From the NCBI GenBank assembly GCA_036346255.1, contig JAYEVH010000359.1, positions 1-64,000 on the forward strand: a stretch of 64,000 nt of DNA, given 5' to 3'. The stretch comes from Ampelocalamus luodianensis. Its lineage: Eukaryota > Streptophyta > Magnoliopsida > Poales > Poaceae. A program made the position numbers and the translations under genes. Shown one piece after another: positions 20,340-32,162 of this stretch. Position 1 is the stretch's first letter; each line of letters starts with the position of its first letter. The notes beneath the pieces were generated by a model, which searched no databases, was not told the DNA's origin, and saw nothing but the letters and a program-made list of their open reading frames with translations.

Positions 20340-20639
20340 CAAGGTGCCTAATCTGTCGAGAATAATGCCAATGCTGTCAATATATATGTCGGCGAAACTC
20401 TAACTATCAGGGAAAAATAGACAATCGAGGGCAGTTAACTGCCGGCAATACATCTGTCTGCCGGGGAAACCCTAACTGCTGGGGAAAAACAACTTATCTA
20501 GGGCAGTTAACTACTGGGAACCCACATATCTGTCGGGGAATGTCTTTCCTGGTAGCACTTTTTCGAGCAGATAATTTGCTTTTCAACACAGTTTTCCCTG
20601 GCAGTTTGATTGCTACGCATACTAGGTAATGGTGTAGTG
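20340..20639 (-). repeat. Right TIR and subterminal repeats, outer CACTA
   Basis: Repeated GGGCAGTTAACTGCCGG-like and CTGTCGGGGAA units run up to the terminus GGTAATGGTGTAGTG at 20639, which is the inverted partner of 7456. Confidence 0.8.
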
Positions 20640-20790
20640 GGTATCGATCGGGTAGACGATTTTCTTTGAATTGTTTTCAATTGCAAAAAGTAATTTGGAT
20701 TTTGTGAGTTGTTACAACCTCCCTTGTTTCCCTCATCCCTGTTGTTTCCTCTTGTCTTTCGCTAAGCCCATCTACCACTTCAGATGGTTA

Positions 20791-23284
20791 TGTAATACCC
20801 CGACTATTATTTTGAGAGTGCAATAAAAATGAGAAAGAATTAATGGAAATAAGATAGAAAATTCATAATTTTAGGAGAGGAATGCGCCGCCAACCCATAT
20901 TTGAGATGAGAGGAGCCGGCCATAGTGGCCCAAGGCCCATGAGTGGTGCGACCCACTAGAAGGCAAGGAGGGGAACAAACCCTAGCCACTCTATGCTAGA
21001 GTAGCCGGCAGTGCTCTGATAACCCCATGCTCTGTGGCACTCGTGCTCTGATACCTCCACCTCCTGCTGCTCCTGCTCTCCCTGGTGCCATCCTCCCTGC
21101 TGCCGGCCATTGGGAAGGAGAAGGAGGGGAAGGAAGAGAGGAAGAGGTAGAGGTAGAAGAAGGGAGTCTTCGCGAGGAATTCAACGAAGTCTAGCGGTGA
21201 TTTTGTGGGTAATTGCACACTCCCCGTTAGTTTTTGTAAAACATTCGTATGCGAATTGTCCCCGATAGTCAGATTAGAAATCTGCTGGGTAGATCGGTGT
21301 TTCTATAGTTCTGTTAATTCTTAAGATTGAGTTAGTTACATGTGGATTCAACTTTTAGGATCTCCTAGAGTTATGTGGGGAATTACATTAGATTTCGGGA
21401 AAGTATTAATTCGCAATTTTTGGTTGGATAATGAATTAGTTATGATTTTTGCAAGTTTAGGTGTCCGTTCAATCTCTAATTTCGGGCAGCAAGCTTAGTT
21501 CTATGATTTTGTGTCCGAAGATGGATGGATCTGGTTGGTTCATCTCCACAAGTTGTGTAAATAACTTCATGATGAATCCAGGGAGTCTAAGTTCATATTT
21601 TTTGGACATATAGAACAAAAGATATGAATTTTTGAAGTTAATGTTGCAGTCTGTCCTTTTGTCGTGGAGAGTAGAGAAAGATTGGGCTGTTAGCAACCTT
21701 TGTTGCATAGAGGAGATAATTGTGATAAATTTACTGAGGAATTTAGTTTTCTTTAGTTTCTAGAGAGTCTTAGAACAATGGGTTTGGAGGTACTAAATAA
21801 AAGTTACAAAATTCCCAAGTCAGTAGTACCGAAGATGGCAGAACGATCTTCGGGGTTAAAAACAAAGGCTTAGATTGGATAATTTGATCTTTTGGTCACC
21901 TGAGAAGTTGTAGTTATACTTGTGTAGATTCCAGGAAATTTGGATTCATGACTTTTGAAGTTTTGACTCAAAAGTTATGGATTTTCCGTTGATAGTTGTC
22001 TGTTTGGACAGATTGGGATTTGTAAGTGTAACGGTTAAAGTTTCGGGTTGCGATTAGGAGCGATTGATTTCATTTTGTTTCATTGCTATGTTGTGCACTT
22101 TTGAATGGTATATTTAGTATACTTCACAGTTGCCAGGTGGTGGTGAACCCCGGGGCTAGAGCTTTCCGTCGTTGTCTTCTATCTCACGGTTGAGGCAAGT
22201 GCAAGCAGTGATAATGAATTGCGATATTTCATTCTTGTTAATTGCCATGATTTAATTATGAGGTTTTATGTTTGATAATACCGCTGAGCATTATACATTC
22301 ATGATGGATTGATAATGTGAGTTCAATTTGCATTATGACATTCATTTTTGTACCTTGGACTATGTGGTAGCTAATGATTGTTCCTTTGAGATCTCCGTCA
22401 TGCATTGGACGGGCATTGGATCCCCGTCATATATTGGACTGGTTTGGGTCCCCACACTCGTGGAGTGTGGGTATGAGGTCCTTGTGCCTAAGGGCATCGA
22501 CGGATGCACCACTACGCATTATCGATAATTGCAAAGAAGTCGAAGAAAGAGCATTCTTGATATATGCATTGCATACACGCATAAGAGATGGATTTGTTAT
22601 CCATTGCTGATGTTCATAAAGAGAATTGGTATCCTCATTGCCTGGTTATGAGGTTATGTTTTATTACTATTGTACTTTACTGAGTCGTGGACTCACTCTT
22701 GTTGTGTTGTGCTTTCTAGGTACCTCTCGAGGCAATGACATGCATGGGAAGGGGTAGACTTATTGCACCTTACGATTTCACAATCCATGGCAAATAAATT
22801 AGATTGTTCATCTAAACTTTAAATTTATGATAATTCTTTAGATTCAGACTGTGACCACCCTTGATGGTGGATGTTCTATTTGTGTTCATGGATGTTCTAT
22901 ATATGCTCTTAAACCCTGTTATTTGAGTTCATTTAATTCTATTTGATGGATTAAAATGATTGATTAGATTATTCTATCATCCCCGTGGTTTTGCTGATCA
23001 TTGATTTTTAGATGTATCTATTTGAATATTGGCTGCCTTAGTGTAGCAAATGTTAGATTGTCTTAGAATAGTTTGATAAAGAGAAGGCGTCATGATTGAT
23101 TTATATTCAATTGATAGATGATATTCTTATTATTGAATAATAGTAGATTATGCTACTTCTTGATTGTTGGCATTGTGTCGTTCATTCATGAATGTTTAGT
23201 TGATTGTTTATTAAGATGTTAAAATTAATTGGTTCAGTAGAGTAGTTTGGTAGCATTCTAGGCGCTATGTTGGTTGGGTGTTAC
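20791..23284 (+). mobile_element. Tekay-like LTR (L2), 5' LTR
   Basis: It starts TGTAATACCCCGACT and ends near GGTTGGGTGTTAC, 2.5 kb. At 20880-21000 it shares CCAACCCATAT, CATAGTGGCCCAAGGCCCAT and similar phrases with L7 (59640-59770), so the two are one family. It holds a CTGAGTCGTGGACTCA palindrome at 22680 and hairpins at 22451-22471 and 22494-22507. A gag start follows, so it is a 5' LTR; the primer-binding site is deleted or unrecognisable. Confidence 0.75.
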
Positions 23285-23588
23285 GAGTTAGCAACAACAT
23301 CAACTACAATAGTAAAAAAGAAGCATCCAAAAACAAAGTTGGTCTGAACACCAATGCCACTGCCAATGTCAACAGTGAAGGCAGCCAACAACTGTTAGCA
23401 ATAAAACTTTAGAATATGAATCAGTTTTTTAACACCCAAAATCAGTCTATGCAAATGATGTTACAACAGATGAGCAACAACAATGGTAACAGTAGCAATC
23501 AACAATCCATTACTTCGATGATACATCAACAAACTAAGTTTGCAGAATTCATGGCAACCAGGCCACCCACTTTTGCTGGATTAGACAC
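23285..23588 (+). pseudogene. Tekay-type gag N-terminus, truncated
   Basis: From 23416 the frame reads MNQFFNTQNQSMQMMLQQMS, an Asn/Gln linker, then KFAEFMATRPPTFAGL. The final TRPPTF(A/S)G motif marks the entry to the Ty3 capsid domain. The rest is cut off at about 23588 by the CRM-like fragment. Confidence 0.75.
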
Positions 23589-23896
23589 ATTTTGGTCACA
23601 TCCACTCCCAAGCCCTCCGTGCGCTCCTCCTTCTCCCTCTTGGCTTGCACCTCCTTTCCTTCCCATTTCTCCTTTTTGGCTTGCCAAGCTTCCTCTCTAT
23701 CAATCCTGAGTACACACAAAGTATTTGTATTACGTAGTAACCAATTCTTATGCAAATCACAATTAAACTCATTAAGGAGCAAAATCACTTGTCGATCAAT
23801 TAGCTTAGCCCTAGCCCAAGTAATAGAACCAGCTGGTGCATTATTGCTAGTAACAGGAGTAGTAGTGGTGGTAGGGATGTCTTCGTCTTCCTCTCC
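23589..23896 (-). mobile_element. CRM-like LTR fragment, third subfamily
   Basis: The minus strand continues from the pol end into AAGACATCCCTACC and a coding-like tail (TWARAKLIDRQVILLLNEFN, then NWLLRNTNTLCVLRIDREEA). This tail resembles those in copies A, D and C, so it is the start of an LTR of a diverged CRM-like subfamily, cut off at about 23589. Confidence 0.65.
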
Positions 23897-24378
23897 CTAT
23901 TGAAAAGGAGTCATGCTCGACTCTGTGTCTTCCAGCCCAAAGAACGGTGATAAATCAGCAATATTAAACGTAGTACTCACCGCATAGTCATCACCCGAAA
24001 GCTCTATCTTGTAACCATTGTAATTGATCTTCTCAAGTACTTTGAATGGACCATCACCACGAGGCAGTAACTTAGACTTACGCTTTGCCGGAAAGCGTTC
24101 TTTGTGTAATTGTATCCAAACCAAGTCAACAGGTTCAAATAACATCTTCTTTCTTTTCTTGTTCGCCTTTGCAACATAGTAGCACACCTTCTTCTCAATC
24201 TTCTCTTTTGTCTTGTCTTGTAGTTTCTTCACAAATTCAGCACGCTTTGTCGCCTTCATGTTAGCATGTTCTTGTAGAGGTAGAGGTAACAATTTTAGCG
24301 GCGTAATTGGTTTAAAGCCATACACCAATTAGAACGGGCACAATTGAGTAGTAGAATATACCATCCTGTTATAATTTG
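23897..24378 (-). pseudogene. CRM-like integrase C-terminus, minus strand
   Basis: NYNRMVYSTTQLCPF leads into MVYGFKPITPLKLLPLPLQ, then FVKKLQDKTKEKIEKKVCYY, FPAKRKSKLLPRGDGPFKVL and FNIADLSPFFGLED. This is the C-terminal end of a Ty3 integrase with its SH3-like domain. 143 codons (23897-24328) are intact, with one stop upstream. The catalytic core is missing; the fragment ends near 24378. Confidence 0.85.
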
Positions 24379-26096
24379 AAGGAGGTTGTAATATTGAAGA
24401 GAGGAGTGAGGTGGGAGGTTGTATTTTGATTGATTGGTGAGAAATTGGTGAAGGTTAATAAATTTTAGGCAACTATGCAATGACGACTCCATAGAAGTAA
24501 GAAGCTATTAGCAACCTGAACTATTCAATTGAATTTACATGGTTGAGAGCCGTTTGAAACATTTCTCGTTCTACTTGAATTGTTGTACTAATTGGTGCAT
24601 TGAAAACACAATTGAAGTCACCAATCTTTTCATAGGACTCCCTAAATTAAGCTATTTTTAACTTATGCCCTTTGTAACTTCTAATGATATGTACAATCTA
24701 CTTGTCCTACACTATTCAAAGTTGATATCGTGGCTTTGCGGCCGTTTTGTCATTGCTAACTTGATCAATGATGTCAAATTTTAGCAAACACTTTTTCCTG
24801 GCGGTTGGCTTGCGACCAAGCGAAAGCAGCGAGAGGTTCATTCCTATGAAGCATGAATGCCAACCATGGGGCGTTATTTGTGGTCTTTTCAATCTCTTTT
24901 AGGAGTTAACTCTCTTTTTGTGCCAAAGCTCGAAAGCGCAGTGGAAGGAAACAGAGCGTCGAGCGTAACGCCATATGTCCATGAAATGATAGGCGGCACG
25001 AAACGCATTTTACAAATCCCATTATACATGCTGCTTTAAAGATCAATGGATGTCAAAAGCCTTTCCACTTGTCCCCGTGTCGGTGCAAGGTCGGCGTGAT
25101 GGCGATGTGACACGCGTGCCTTCGGCCGGCCGCGACTATTTTGTGTGCCATCACCACGTTTCCTTCGTGTTTGCATCTCACACTTCCGGTGCAAGGAACT
25201 AGTATTACTACGGGGTAGCGCTCGCGCTTCTTCTTGGAGGTAAAAACTAGAAAAGCTAGGAGAGTAGCGATGTAAAGGTTGATGTAATCCGTTGTCGTGA
25301 GACTTCGTGCGGCGAGGCGAAATGAGAACCGAAAGAAAGCCATTTTCTACGGATGGTGCCATTAATTACCAGCGGTAGAATGGTAGATCTTGTGCATTGG
25401 CGTTTTGCTCTTGAGCTTATCCGAACTCAAGCGGTGATTGAATCATATTGATGCTTACGGGAGGTAGAACAATGTACTAGCGTGTAACGTCACATCAGTC
25501 TCTTCTTCTCGAGACGGATGCTCGGGCTTTAGTCGACATCGCTCGGAGATCAGTGTGCGTGTAACCCTTGCGAACATGTATCATCATCCTAAGGGCTGCA
25601 CGTCGAGCGTTGCGAGGTGAGTGCGAGCGGACCAAGGATGGGATTGGTATGTGCGGCGTTTGCGCTTTGTAATTTGCGCGCGAATTTGATGGGCGGTGGG
25701 TTTTGAAACGACTTGCGAAGCTTTCTGTTGCCGGTAGGGGTCGAGTTCAAATCTCGTAATATTAACGATGTGCTTGATGCAATCTATTTAGGCCCATTGC
25801 AACACAGGGAAAGGAAATCGCCTCTAGGTTAACAAACTTCTTTTTGGAAAAATTAAAAACGGAAATTGTTACTACACGCATACATGGTTTGCCCTTAGAT
25901 TTATTGGAACATTTAAACCAGAGTAAACATAGAAAATTACACCACATGTTTAAGACCTTGCAAGGTGAGTGCGGCGAGGTTCATGAACGTGAGGAGGAGA
26001 CATGTATATTCACACACTTGTAAAACTGAGTAAGGTCCAAGTGATTTTACCTCGTTGACCAGACATCCATGTGGTAATAGACGCTCAGGGCATAAT
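24379..26096. other. Unassigned 1.7-kb stretch
   Basis: No transposon landmark or protein similarity is recognised. The overlapping open frames at 25036-25362 run on a GC-richer strip and carry no known motif. GAGTTCAAATCTC at about 25743 resembles an RNA polymerase III box B, but no matching box A is evident. This is the longest stretch I cannot assign. Confidence 0.4.
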
Positions 26097-28336
26097 TGTA
26101 ACATTCAAATTTTATTATTTTTAAAAATTTTATTTTAAATTAATTAATTCAAAGTGTTTGACTTGTTTTGGAGTTTCTGCAGTTATTTAAATCCAAATCT
26201 GAAATTCAAATTCAAATTTCATCGTTTCAACTCAAAACTCGTCGCAAAATTCCAAATTCAAATTTTGTAATTTGAATTTTCCCACAAAACTTCTTGAGCC
26301 GAAATCAATTTCTTCTGTCACACGGCCCATTTCTTTTCTCTTTCTTCTTTCTTCTTTCTTTCTTTCCTAGCTCTCTTTCTCTGCTTGATTCTACCTGCTG
26401 ATGCGTCTTGAGCAGCGCCATGCACGGCGTGTCCGACCGTGTTCCTGACCCACACCGCTCGCGCAAGCATGCGCCCGGTCGCGCCATGCCGCTCCCGAGC
26501 CACGCTGAGCCGCGCCGTACGTACCCGCGCTGCCGACACATGTCCTAGCCGCATCAACAACGTCGTGCCTCCGTGCCGTCCGCATCATCATCAAGTCTCG
26601 TAATCACGCCGCGCCATTGCTGCAATCCATTAATGCATTGACGTTCTGGCCGTTTTCAAATTCAACCAAGCCAGTAACGCCTCCATCAATCAAGCTCGCG
26701 ATCGCGTCGATTCAAACTCCGTCCAAGCATATAAATAGAAGTCACAGCACTACCTTCGCCCCCTTTGCACCACATCTAAACCCCCATAGTCACCGGAGCT
26801 CTATCGTCGTTGAATTCGTCATCTTCCCGAGTGCTGGCGCCAACTCGCTCTGTGCTCCTATCGCTCCAGTGAGAATCTTGATGTCCTAACCACGTCACAT
26901 TGTGTTCATGTAACAATTCTCCTCAATCAATTTCACTTTTGGTTGCAGTTCATCATCGGATTTTGTCGTTTTCTTCCTCTAGGCCGAAAACTCCTTCGTT
27001 GTCCAATCTCTTTCTCCGGTGAGCTTCTCGTAGATTGGACCGCGTCATAACGTGTTCCTAACCTTCTTCTACCCACCCTCACCTCAGTTTAGCCGATTCT
27101 TCGCGTGGAGAGCCGCCACCACCGCCATCAGCTGCGGTCGTCGCCCACCGCCTCAACCACCCAAACCCCTGGCGCACTCCCATGCCGCTTTCCTCGTGTA
27201 TTTGCCCGCTCTTGCACCGTTGCACGCTCATGCTACACTACCTCGATGCCGACACCCATAGGTAGAGAACCCACTGAGGTTCCATTTTTGAGGTTGGTGG
27301 CCCTCCATGTGTGCCCTCATTCTTTGGCGCCTTGCGCCCGTGCCGTAATACTGCTCTGTTTCTTCCTCCACTTTGTTCCCTTTCATTGCCTCTCTCTATG
27401 ACATGTGACCCACATGTCATTCACTATCTCCATGGCACTCTCTCTCACTAGCAATTGCCGCCCAATGCCTGCTCTATAAAATCAGAACATAATATTTTAG
27501 GGAATATTTCCACCTACTCAATTTCAAGGAATTTCCAATTCTGGTAAACTTCTAGGAGTTTGTTCTCTTCCGTACGAACTCCGAATTAATCAATTATTGT
27601 TCCTAAATTCATCTAAATTCTTAAACTCTCTATTGGTGCTAATTTTATAATTTAAGGATTTTATTTGTTTATTTGTTATTTATTTTGTCTCGATTCACGT
27701 GTGTAGAGTCTGACGCCGCCGACACTAGTTTGTACCAACCGGATGCGATAACCTCCAACTTCGATGAAGGTGAGTCTCCTTTGAACATTTCGTACCTATA
27801 ATTTTTAAATTATGTTTTCAGTTTTAAAGTATTACGCATTGCTATTTCACATAAAATGACGAGTTCAAATTGTAGATTATTAGTTAAATCTAAAATTGTT
27901 AATGTCTTTCTTTGATAATTGTTATCCTTATACCTTTGTAACTCTAGCATAGTAATTCCACAATATTGATTGCAACATTGTGGAATAGTTAAACATGATA
28001 GAATTGCTTAGACATGCGTATTCGGTCATAATATCCCATTTTGGGGTGAAAATCATTATTAACCTTTATGTTAAAATAGTTTGATAAATGTATGACATTA
28101 GGTAATGCCGGTAATTATAAAATAAAATAAAAAGGTGGTAATTGTTTAGACCGGGGTGAGTGGCATGAGTTTTGACTGTCTCGCCTTGGTCGATTAAGGA
28201 TCGACGCTTGTGTTTATTCAAACCGAGCAATACCGTACAACCACATATCCTAAATGGGAAGGACATGTCTAATTAATTTACTAAGTCCATACATTTAGCC
28301 TACATCTTTGTAGATGGCGAGGAATTACAGTGTAGT
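26097..28336 (+). mobile_element. Ty3 (Tekay-like) LTR (L3), plus strand
   Basis: It starts TGTAACATTCAAATTTTATT, a typical AT-rich LTR head, and has a clear TATA box (26730). It ends near GGAATTACA (28329), or is cut at 28336 where the next LTR begins. It contains a GACATGTG..CCCACATGTC palindrome at about 27402-27420, also seen at 56743. No primer-binding site follows, so it is a solo or truncated LTR. Frames inside (26305-27420) lack protein similarity. Confidence 0.6.
26730..26738 (+). promoter_or_regulatory. LTR TATA box
   Basis: TATAAATAG lies about 630 bp into L3, followed by a C-rich start region (CTACCTTCGCCCCC). This is the usual layout of a plant Ty3 LTR promoter. Confidence 0.7.
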
Positions 28337-28601
28337 TGTCACGACGACCGGGGTCACCGAGAGGACCTCCTAGAACTCCCAAAGTCCACGGGACCTCCTA
28401 GGAGGTCCGGCGGGAGCACTCGAGAGGATCTCCGGACCACCCAAGAGGTCAGCGGGACCACTGGAGATCCACGAGATCGGACCCGGACCTCCCAAATGCC
28501 ATGACCGGACACAGGGAGGTGGTGGGACTTGGAAAAAGCCCTACATCTCACGTGTTCGAACTAGTCCCAAGGATCAACGGCTAGTTCACCAAACAAAGCG
28601 T

Positions 28602-28965
28602 TGGCAAATGGCACGAGGATCGTACACCGATCTCTCACTTTGTTGTGGTAAGGTTCCGACTAGTAGGGACGAGTAAAATAGGAAAGAATACTCAAGAACA
28701 AAGAACTCAGGGCAATTTTCGGTTTTTCTCTTGGAATCAAGACTACTACTTGCTTACTACAATGTTTCTAGCTCTTGCTATTTATAGAACACATGGAAGT
28801 TTAAAGGTCGACGACCTATTGCATTCTCATCTGAAACTCACGCATTCATCCTGACCATTCAGCTACTCCTGAAACGCATTCATACTGCATTGAAGAAACG
28901 CCTTGTTGCTTGCATACTGCATTGAAGAGACTCCTCGTAGTCGCCAACCAGGAATAACATCTTCA
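28602..28965 (-). repeat. Copia 3' LTR
   Basis: On the minus strand it starts TGAAGATGTTATTCC and ends CCATTTGCCA. TATAAATAG (minus strand, 28779-28787) is the promoter TATA box. The purine tract CTAAGGGGGAGAA adjoins at 28966-28979. Confidence 0.88.
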
Positions 28966-30603
28966 TTCTCCCCCTTAGTCCTGGCGTAGCCCAAGATCGC
29001 GGACACCGAGCAGGTGCCGCATAGTATCCAGCCTCACCGCCGGTAATGCCTTTGTTAGTGCGTCGGCCCGTTGTTCATCTGTGCGAACAAACTCGACGCC
29101 AATTTGTCCACCTTCGACACATTCACAGATAAAGTGATACCTTGTGTCGATGTGCTTACTCCAGCCATGAAAAACCGGATTCTTCATGAGGGCGATCGCG
29201 GACTTGTTGTCGACGAACGACTTCACCGTCCTCGGTTACGTCGACTAGTTGGCCATCAGCATACGAGCGAGTGCACGGCATCTGCGAAGTCATCACCATG
29301 AATTCCGCCTCGCGGGATGAGAGAGCCAACGTCTTCTATTCTGCGAGTTCCATGAAATCGGCGATCGTTGATGTAGAACACCATGCGCATGTGCTCTTAG
29401 ATCATCCATATCACGGCAAGATCACTCACTATCTGTAAAACCTATGATCACCTCTTCTCGCCTCCTCTCCCATACACCGTCAGAACTCAATTGTCCTTTG
29501 AGATATCGGAGGATGCGCTTCTGACCTTGTGATGCATCACCGTGAGCCTCTCCATGAATCTACTCGCTCGGCAAGCGACATAGGAAAGATCCGGCTGGTG
29601 TGAAGGAGATAGCATAGGCATCCGATGACACGCTTTGGTACTCGGTGGCGTCAGCGGGTGTCCTACGGATCCATGTGCAGCGGGTCTTGGCTCCATAGGA
29701 ATTTTGGTGGAATTGCAATCAAGCATTCCAAATTGTGTTAATACCTTTTGGCATAGCGATCAGCTTGATCGAGATACCACCGTCTCAGTGTGCCACCTCA
29801 ATGCCGAGGTAGTGCGTGAGCAAGCCAAGGTCGCTCATCTCAAACTCCCCATCATCTTTGCTTGAAGGTGCAATCGCATGCTGGATCCTCCCGGTCACGA
29901 TCGGATCATCAACATAGACACGATAATAATGCGGCGCCCCACCTTGCCCCTATGTATACTGACTTGCTCTGTGCACACCTTGTGAAGCCGAAGCGCCGGA
30001 CTTCTGTCAGCGCGTATTCCATGCGCGCGGCGCTGAAGCCATAGAGTGCTTTGCTCAACTTGAGCACCAAGTGCTCCTTGTTTTTCGCTGTGAACCCCTC
30101 TGGCTGGGTCATATAAACCTCCTCTTCGAGCACGCCATTCAAGAATGCTGATTTTACGTCAAGGTGATGCACTTGCCACCCGCGGTTGGCTCAGATGGCA
30201 AGAATGACACGCACCGTGTCCAGGCGAGCGACCGGTGCAAAGACTTTTCTACAAAGTTGATATCCTGTCGCTGTACATATCCCCTTGGCAACCAACCGTG
30301 CCTTGTGGTTGATCACCTCGCCATCTGAGTTCTTCTTTAATTTGTACACCCATTTGACCCCTATCGCCTTGTGCCCGACTGGCAACGTGGTAAGCGACCA
30401 TGTCGCGTTCTTCTCAATGGCCTCAATTTCCTTGGCCATGGCTTCCTCCCATGCTGGCTGACCAGCAGCCTCGTGATAAGAGGATGGCTCCTCCATCAAC
30501 ACAAGCATTGCCTCCTCATCGACTTCTTCATACTCGGCTCCACCGCGCGTGCATCGCGCATGATCTCCTCCATGTGCCTATCTGAGCAGTCTGTCATTGT
30601 TGC
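28966..30603 (-). pseudogene. Copia RT and RNase H, broken
   Basis: From 30508 leftward: EAMAKEIEAIEKNATWSL, then GVKWVYKLKKNSDGEV, NHKARLVAKG and VFAPVARLDTVRVILAI, the start of copia RT. HLDVKSAFLNGVLEEEVYMT (30172) holds the first catalytic Asp region. KALYGF continues it, and the YVDD block is disrupted near 29900. After degraded sequence, MKSFVDNKSAIALMKNPVFH, then HIDTRYHFICECVEGGQI and EQRADALTKALP (29226-28975), complete RNase H and end with a stop just before the purine tract. Several frameshifts make it non-functional. Confidence 0.88.
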
Positions 30604-32162
30604 TGTAGGGATATGGGTAGGCTCGCTAGCAACAATTCAAAATTTCTACCACGTAAACCGGGATGCCAAGCAAGATAGATGATCACGAGATCATTACCAC
30701 GAACCTTGAAATGCGAAGTAAGTCGGGCGACCTAGTCCGACGATGAGCAGCGTCGATGTAGTGGTCGTAGATGATCGTCCAACGTCCTCATAGTCGATCG
30801 TGCGCTCCGGCAACCTCCGCAGTTCCTTGTGAAGATCACGGATCGTCCTCGGCGCAACGGCGACCGCGATAGCGCCTCTCACGGTATCCACCGTCGGAGA
30901 AGGAACAATCGTACACCGGTGTGCTAGCACCAAGTCGCGCGAAGGCTCTCACAAGAAGATGGCGACTAGGGTTTGGTAGAAACAACTCACGTGTCTCTCA
31001 CACATCACCCCTAGTCTCAAGCATCTCCTTATATATAGTGCCCGTGTCGGATCCTATCCGAACACGTTTGGCGAATTGTATTAAATCTTTGGTTTATTCC
31101 ATCCCATTAAGTGTGTGACCGTTAGGTTTTGTGTAATCGGTTGTGACTGAAACCCTTTCCAACCACGAGTCGTAGCGGTCCCTAGCGAGGATATAACGAT
31201 TCTGAATACACACAAATTATATCGGACGAACCTTAATGCAATATGATCTCGACTAGGTCCTCATCACTTACGACTAGGTCCTATCTTTATATGACGATTC
31301 GCATTTGGTCACAACGATTCGTAACTCCTTACGATCGAGTTTCGACCACTCTGTGATTTCATTCGATCGATCGCCTTACTCGTATCACCATACGACTTAT
31401 GCGGATCTGATCGAACTAAGCGACTTTACTCTAGTATTCTCCTTTGCCTCACGATATCGGCGAACTCCATGTGAGATAATATGTCATCCATAGACTGTTC
31501 AATACTTTCGATCGAGTTGTCGGATAACTTTATGTAGTCGAACACCCGACCACTAGTGGCATGGACATGCACTTTCTTTATCCGATCACTTGAGGGCGAG
31601 ACATCTCTCTGTTATGTTAGGAGGGAAAATCCCATATCCGATCGGTCACATCCCCGCATGTTTCATAGCATGCGAAAGCTACCTTTATAAATACCCGATT
31701 CTGAGTAGCGTTTGGCAACCCCTAAAGTGCTATTACATGTAGGGAACCATCTTTGATCTCGGTCTAAGATTAGACATCATCATTGCTTGGACCAACTAAT
31801 GACACATAGAATCATAACAATCTCAATAGTGTCTCAAGGTGGGTCAATCCAACCCCATGTTCTCTAACATGTGTTCACATTATTGATTCGATATCCCTAT
31901 ATCCATGACCGGTGAAACATGATCATCAATCAATACATGTGTTGGTCGTAGGGTCACTAGTGTTCCGATCAGTGACATTCGATCAGGGATACTTTTAGAA
32001 CGATATCATATAAGTCGAAGAGTTTCACCAACAAGTCACATACTCGTTGATCTTCGGAACTAACGATTCATTCAAGGAACAGAATAACATTTATTCAAAA
32101 ACTCATAAACATAGACGTGATACAATCATCTCTATTGTTGCCTCTTGGGCATATCACCAACA
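30604..32162 (-). mobile_element. Angela-type solo LTR inside the copia element
   Basis: On the minus strand it starts TGTTGGTGATATGCCCAAGA and ends CCCATATCCCTACA, 1559 bp, homologous end to end with the LTR at 35291-36856. A TATA region TATATATAA is at 31029-31038 (minus). It interrupts the integrase-RT linker (GGHVGSVG frame at 32140). The flanking bases (GTTGC and CTGCC) do not form a clean 5-bp repeat. Confidence 0.8.

Larger units (their letters stand above)
7456..20639. mobile_element. CACTA DNA transposon composite with nested insertions
   Basis: The termini are CACTACACCATGACATAG at 7456 and, inverted at 20639, CACTACACCATTACCTAG. GGT directly repeats at 7453-7455 and 20640-20642. 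Short CACTA termini plus a 3-bp TSD define the CACTA (EnSpm) superfamily. Subterminal repeats with CTGCCGG and CTAGGG motifs lie at about 7490-7700 and 20340-20620. Inside are a TNP2 transposase pseudogene (minus strand), a CRM-like LTR fragment (12116-13282), subterminal repeats and one end of a different CACTA (19402), and a complete CRM-like element (14307-19256). The span is 13.2 kb. The TNP2 gene probably came with the inner CACTA, because its subterminal repeats flank it; that is inference. Confidence 0.85.

Noticed and set aside
20791..23284. 5-bp TSD for LTR L2
   Set aside because: The flanking bases GGTTA and GAGTT do not match, and gag follows directly, so it is not a solo LTR.
25735..25762. 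tRNA-like or SINE-like box B (GAGTTCAAATCTC)
   Set aside because: Only the T-arm-like motif is seen. No box A, cloverleaf or A-rich tail could be found around it.
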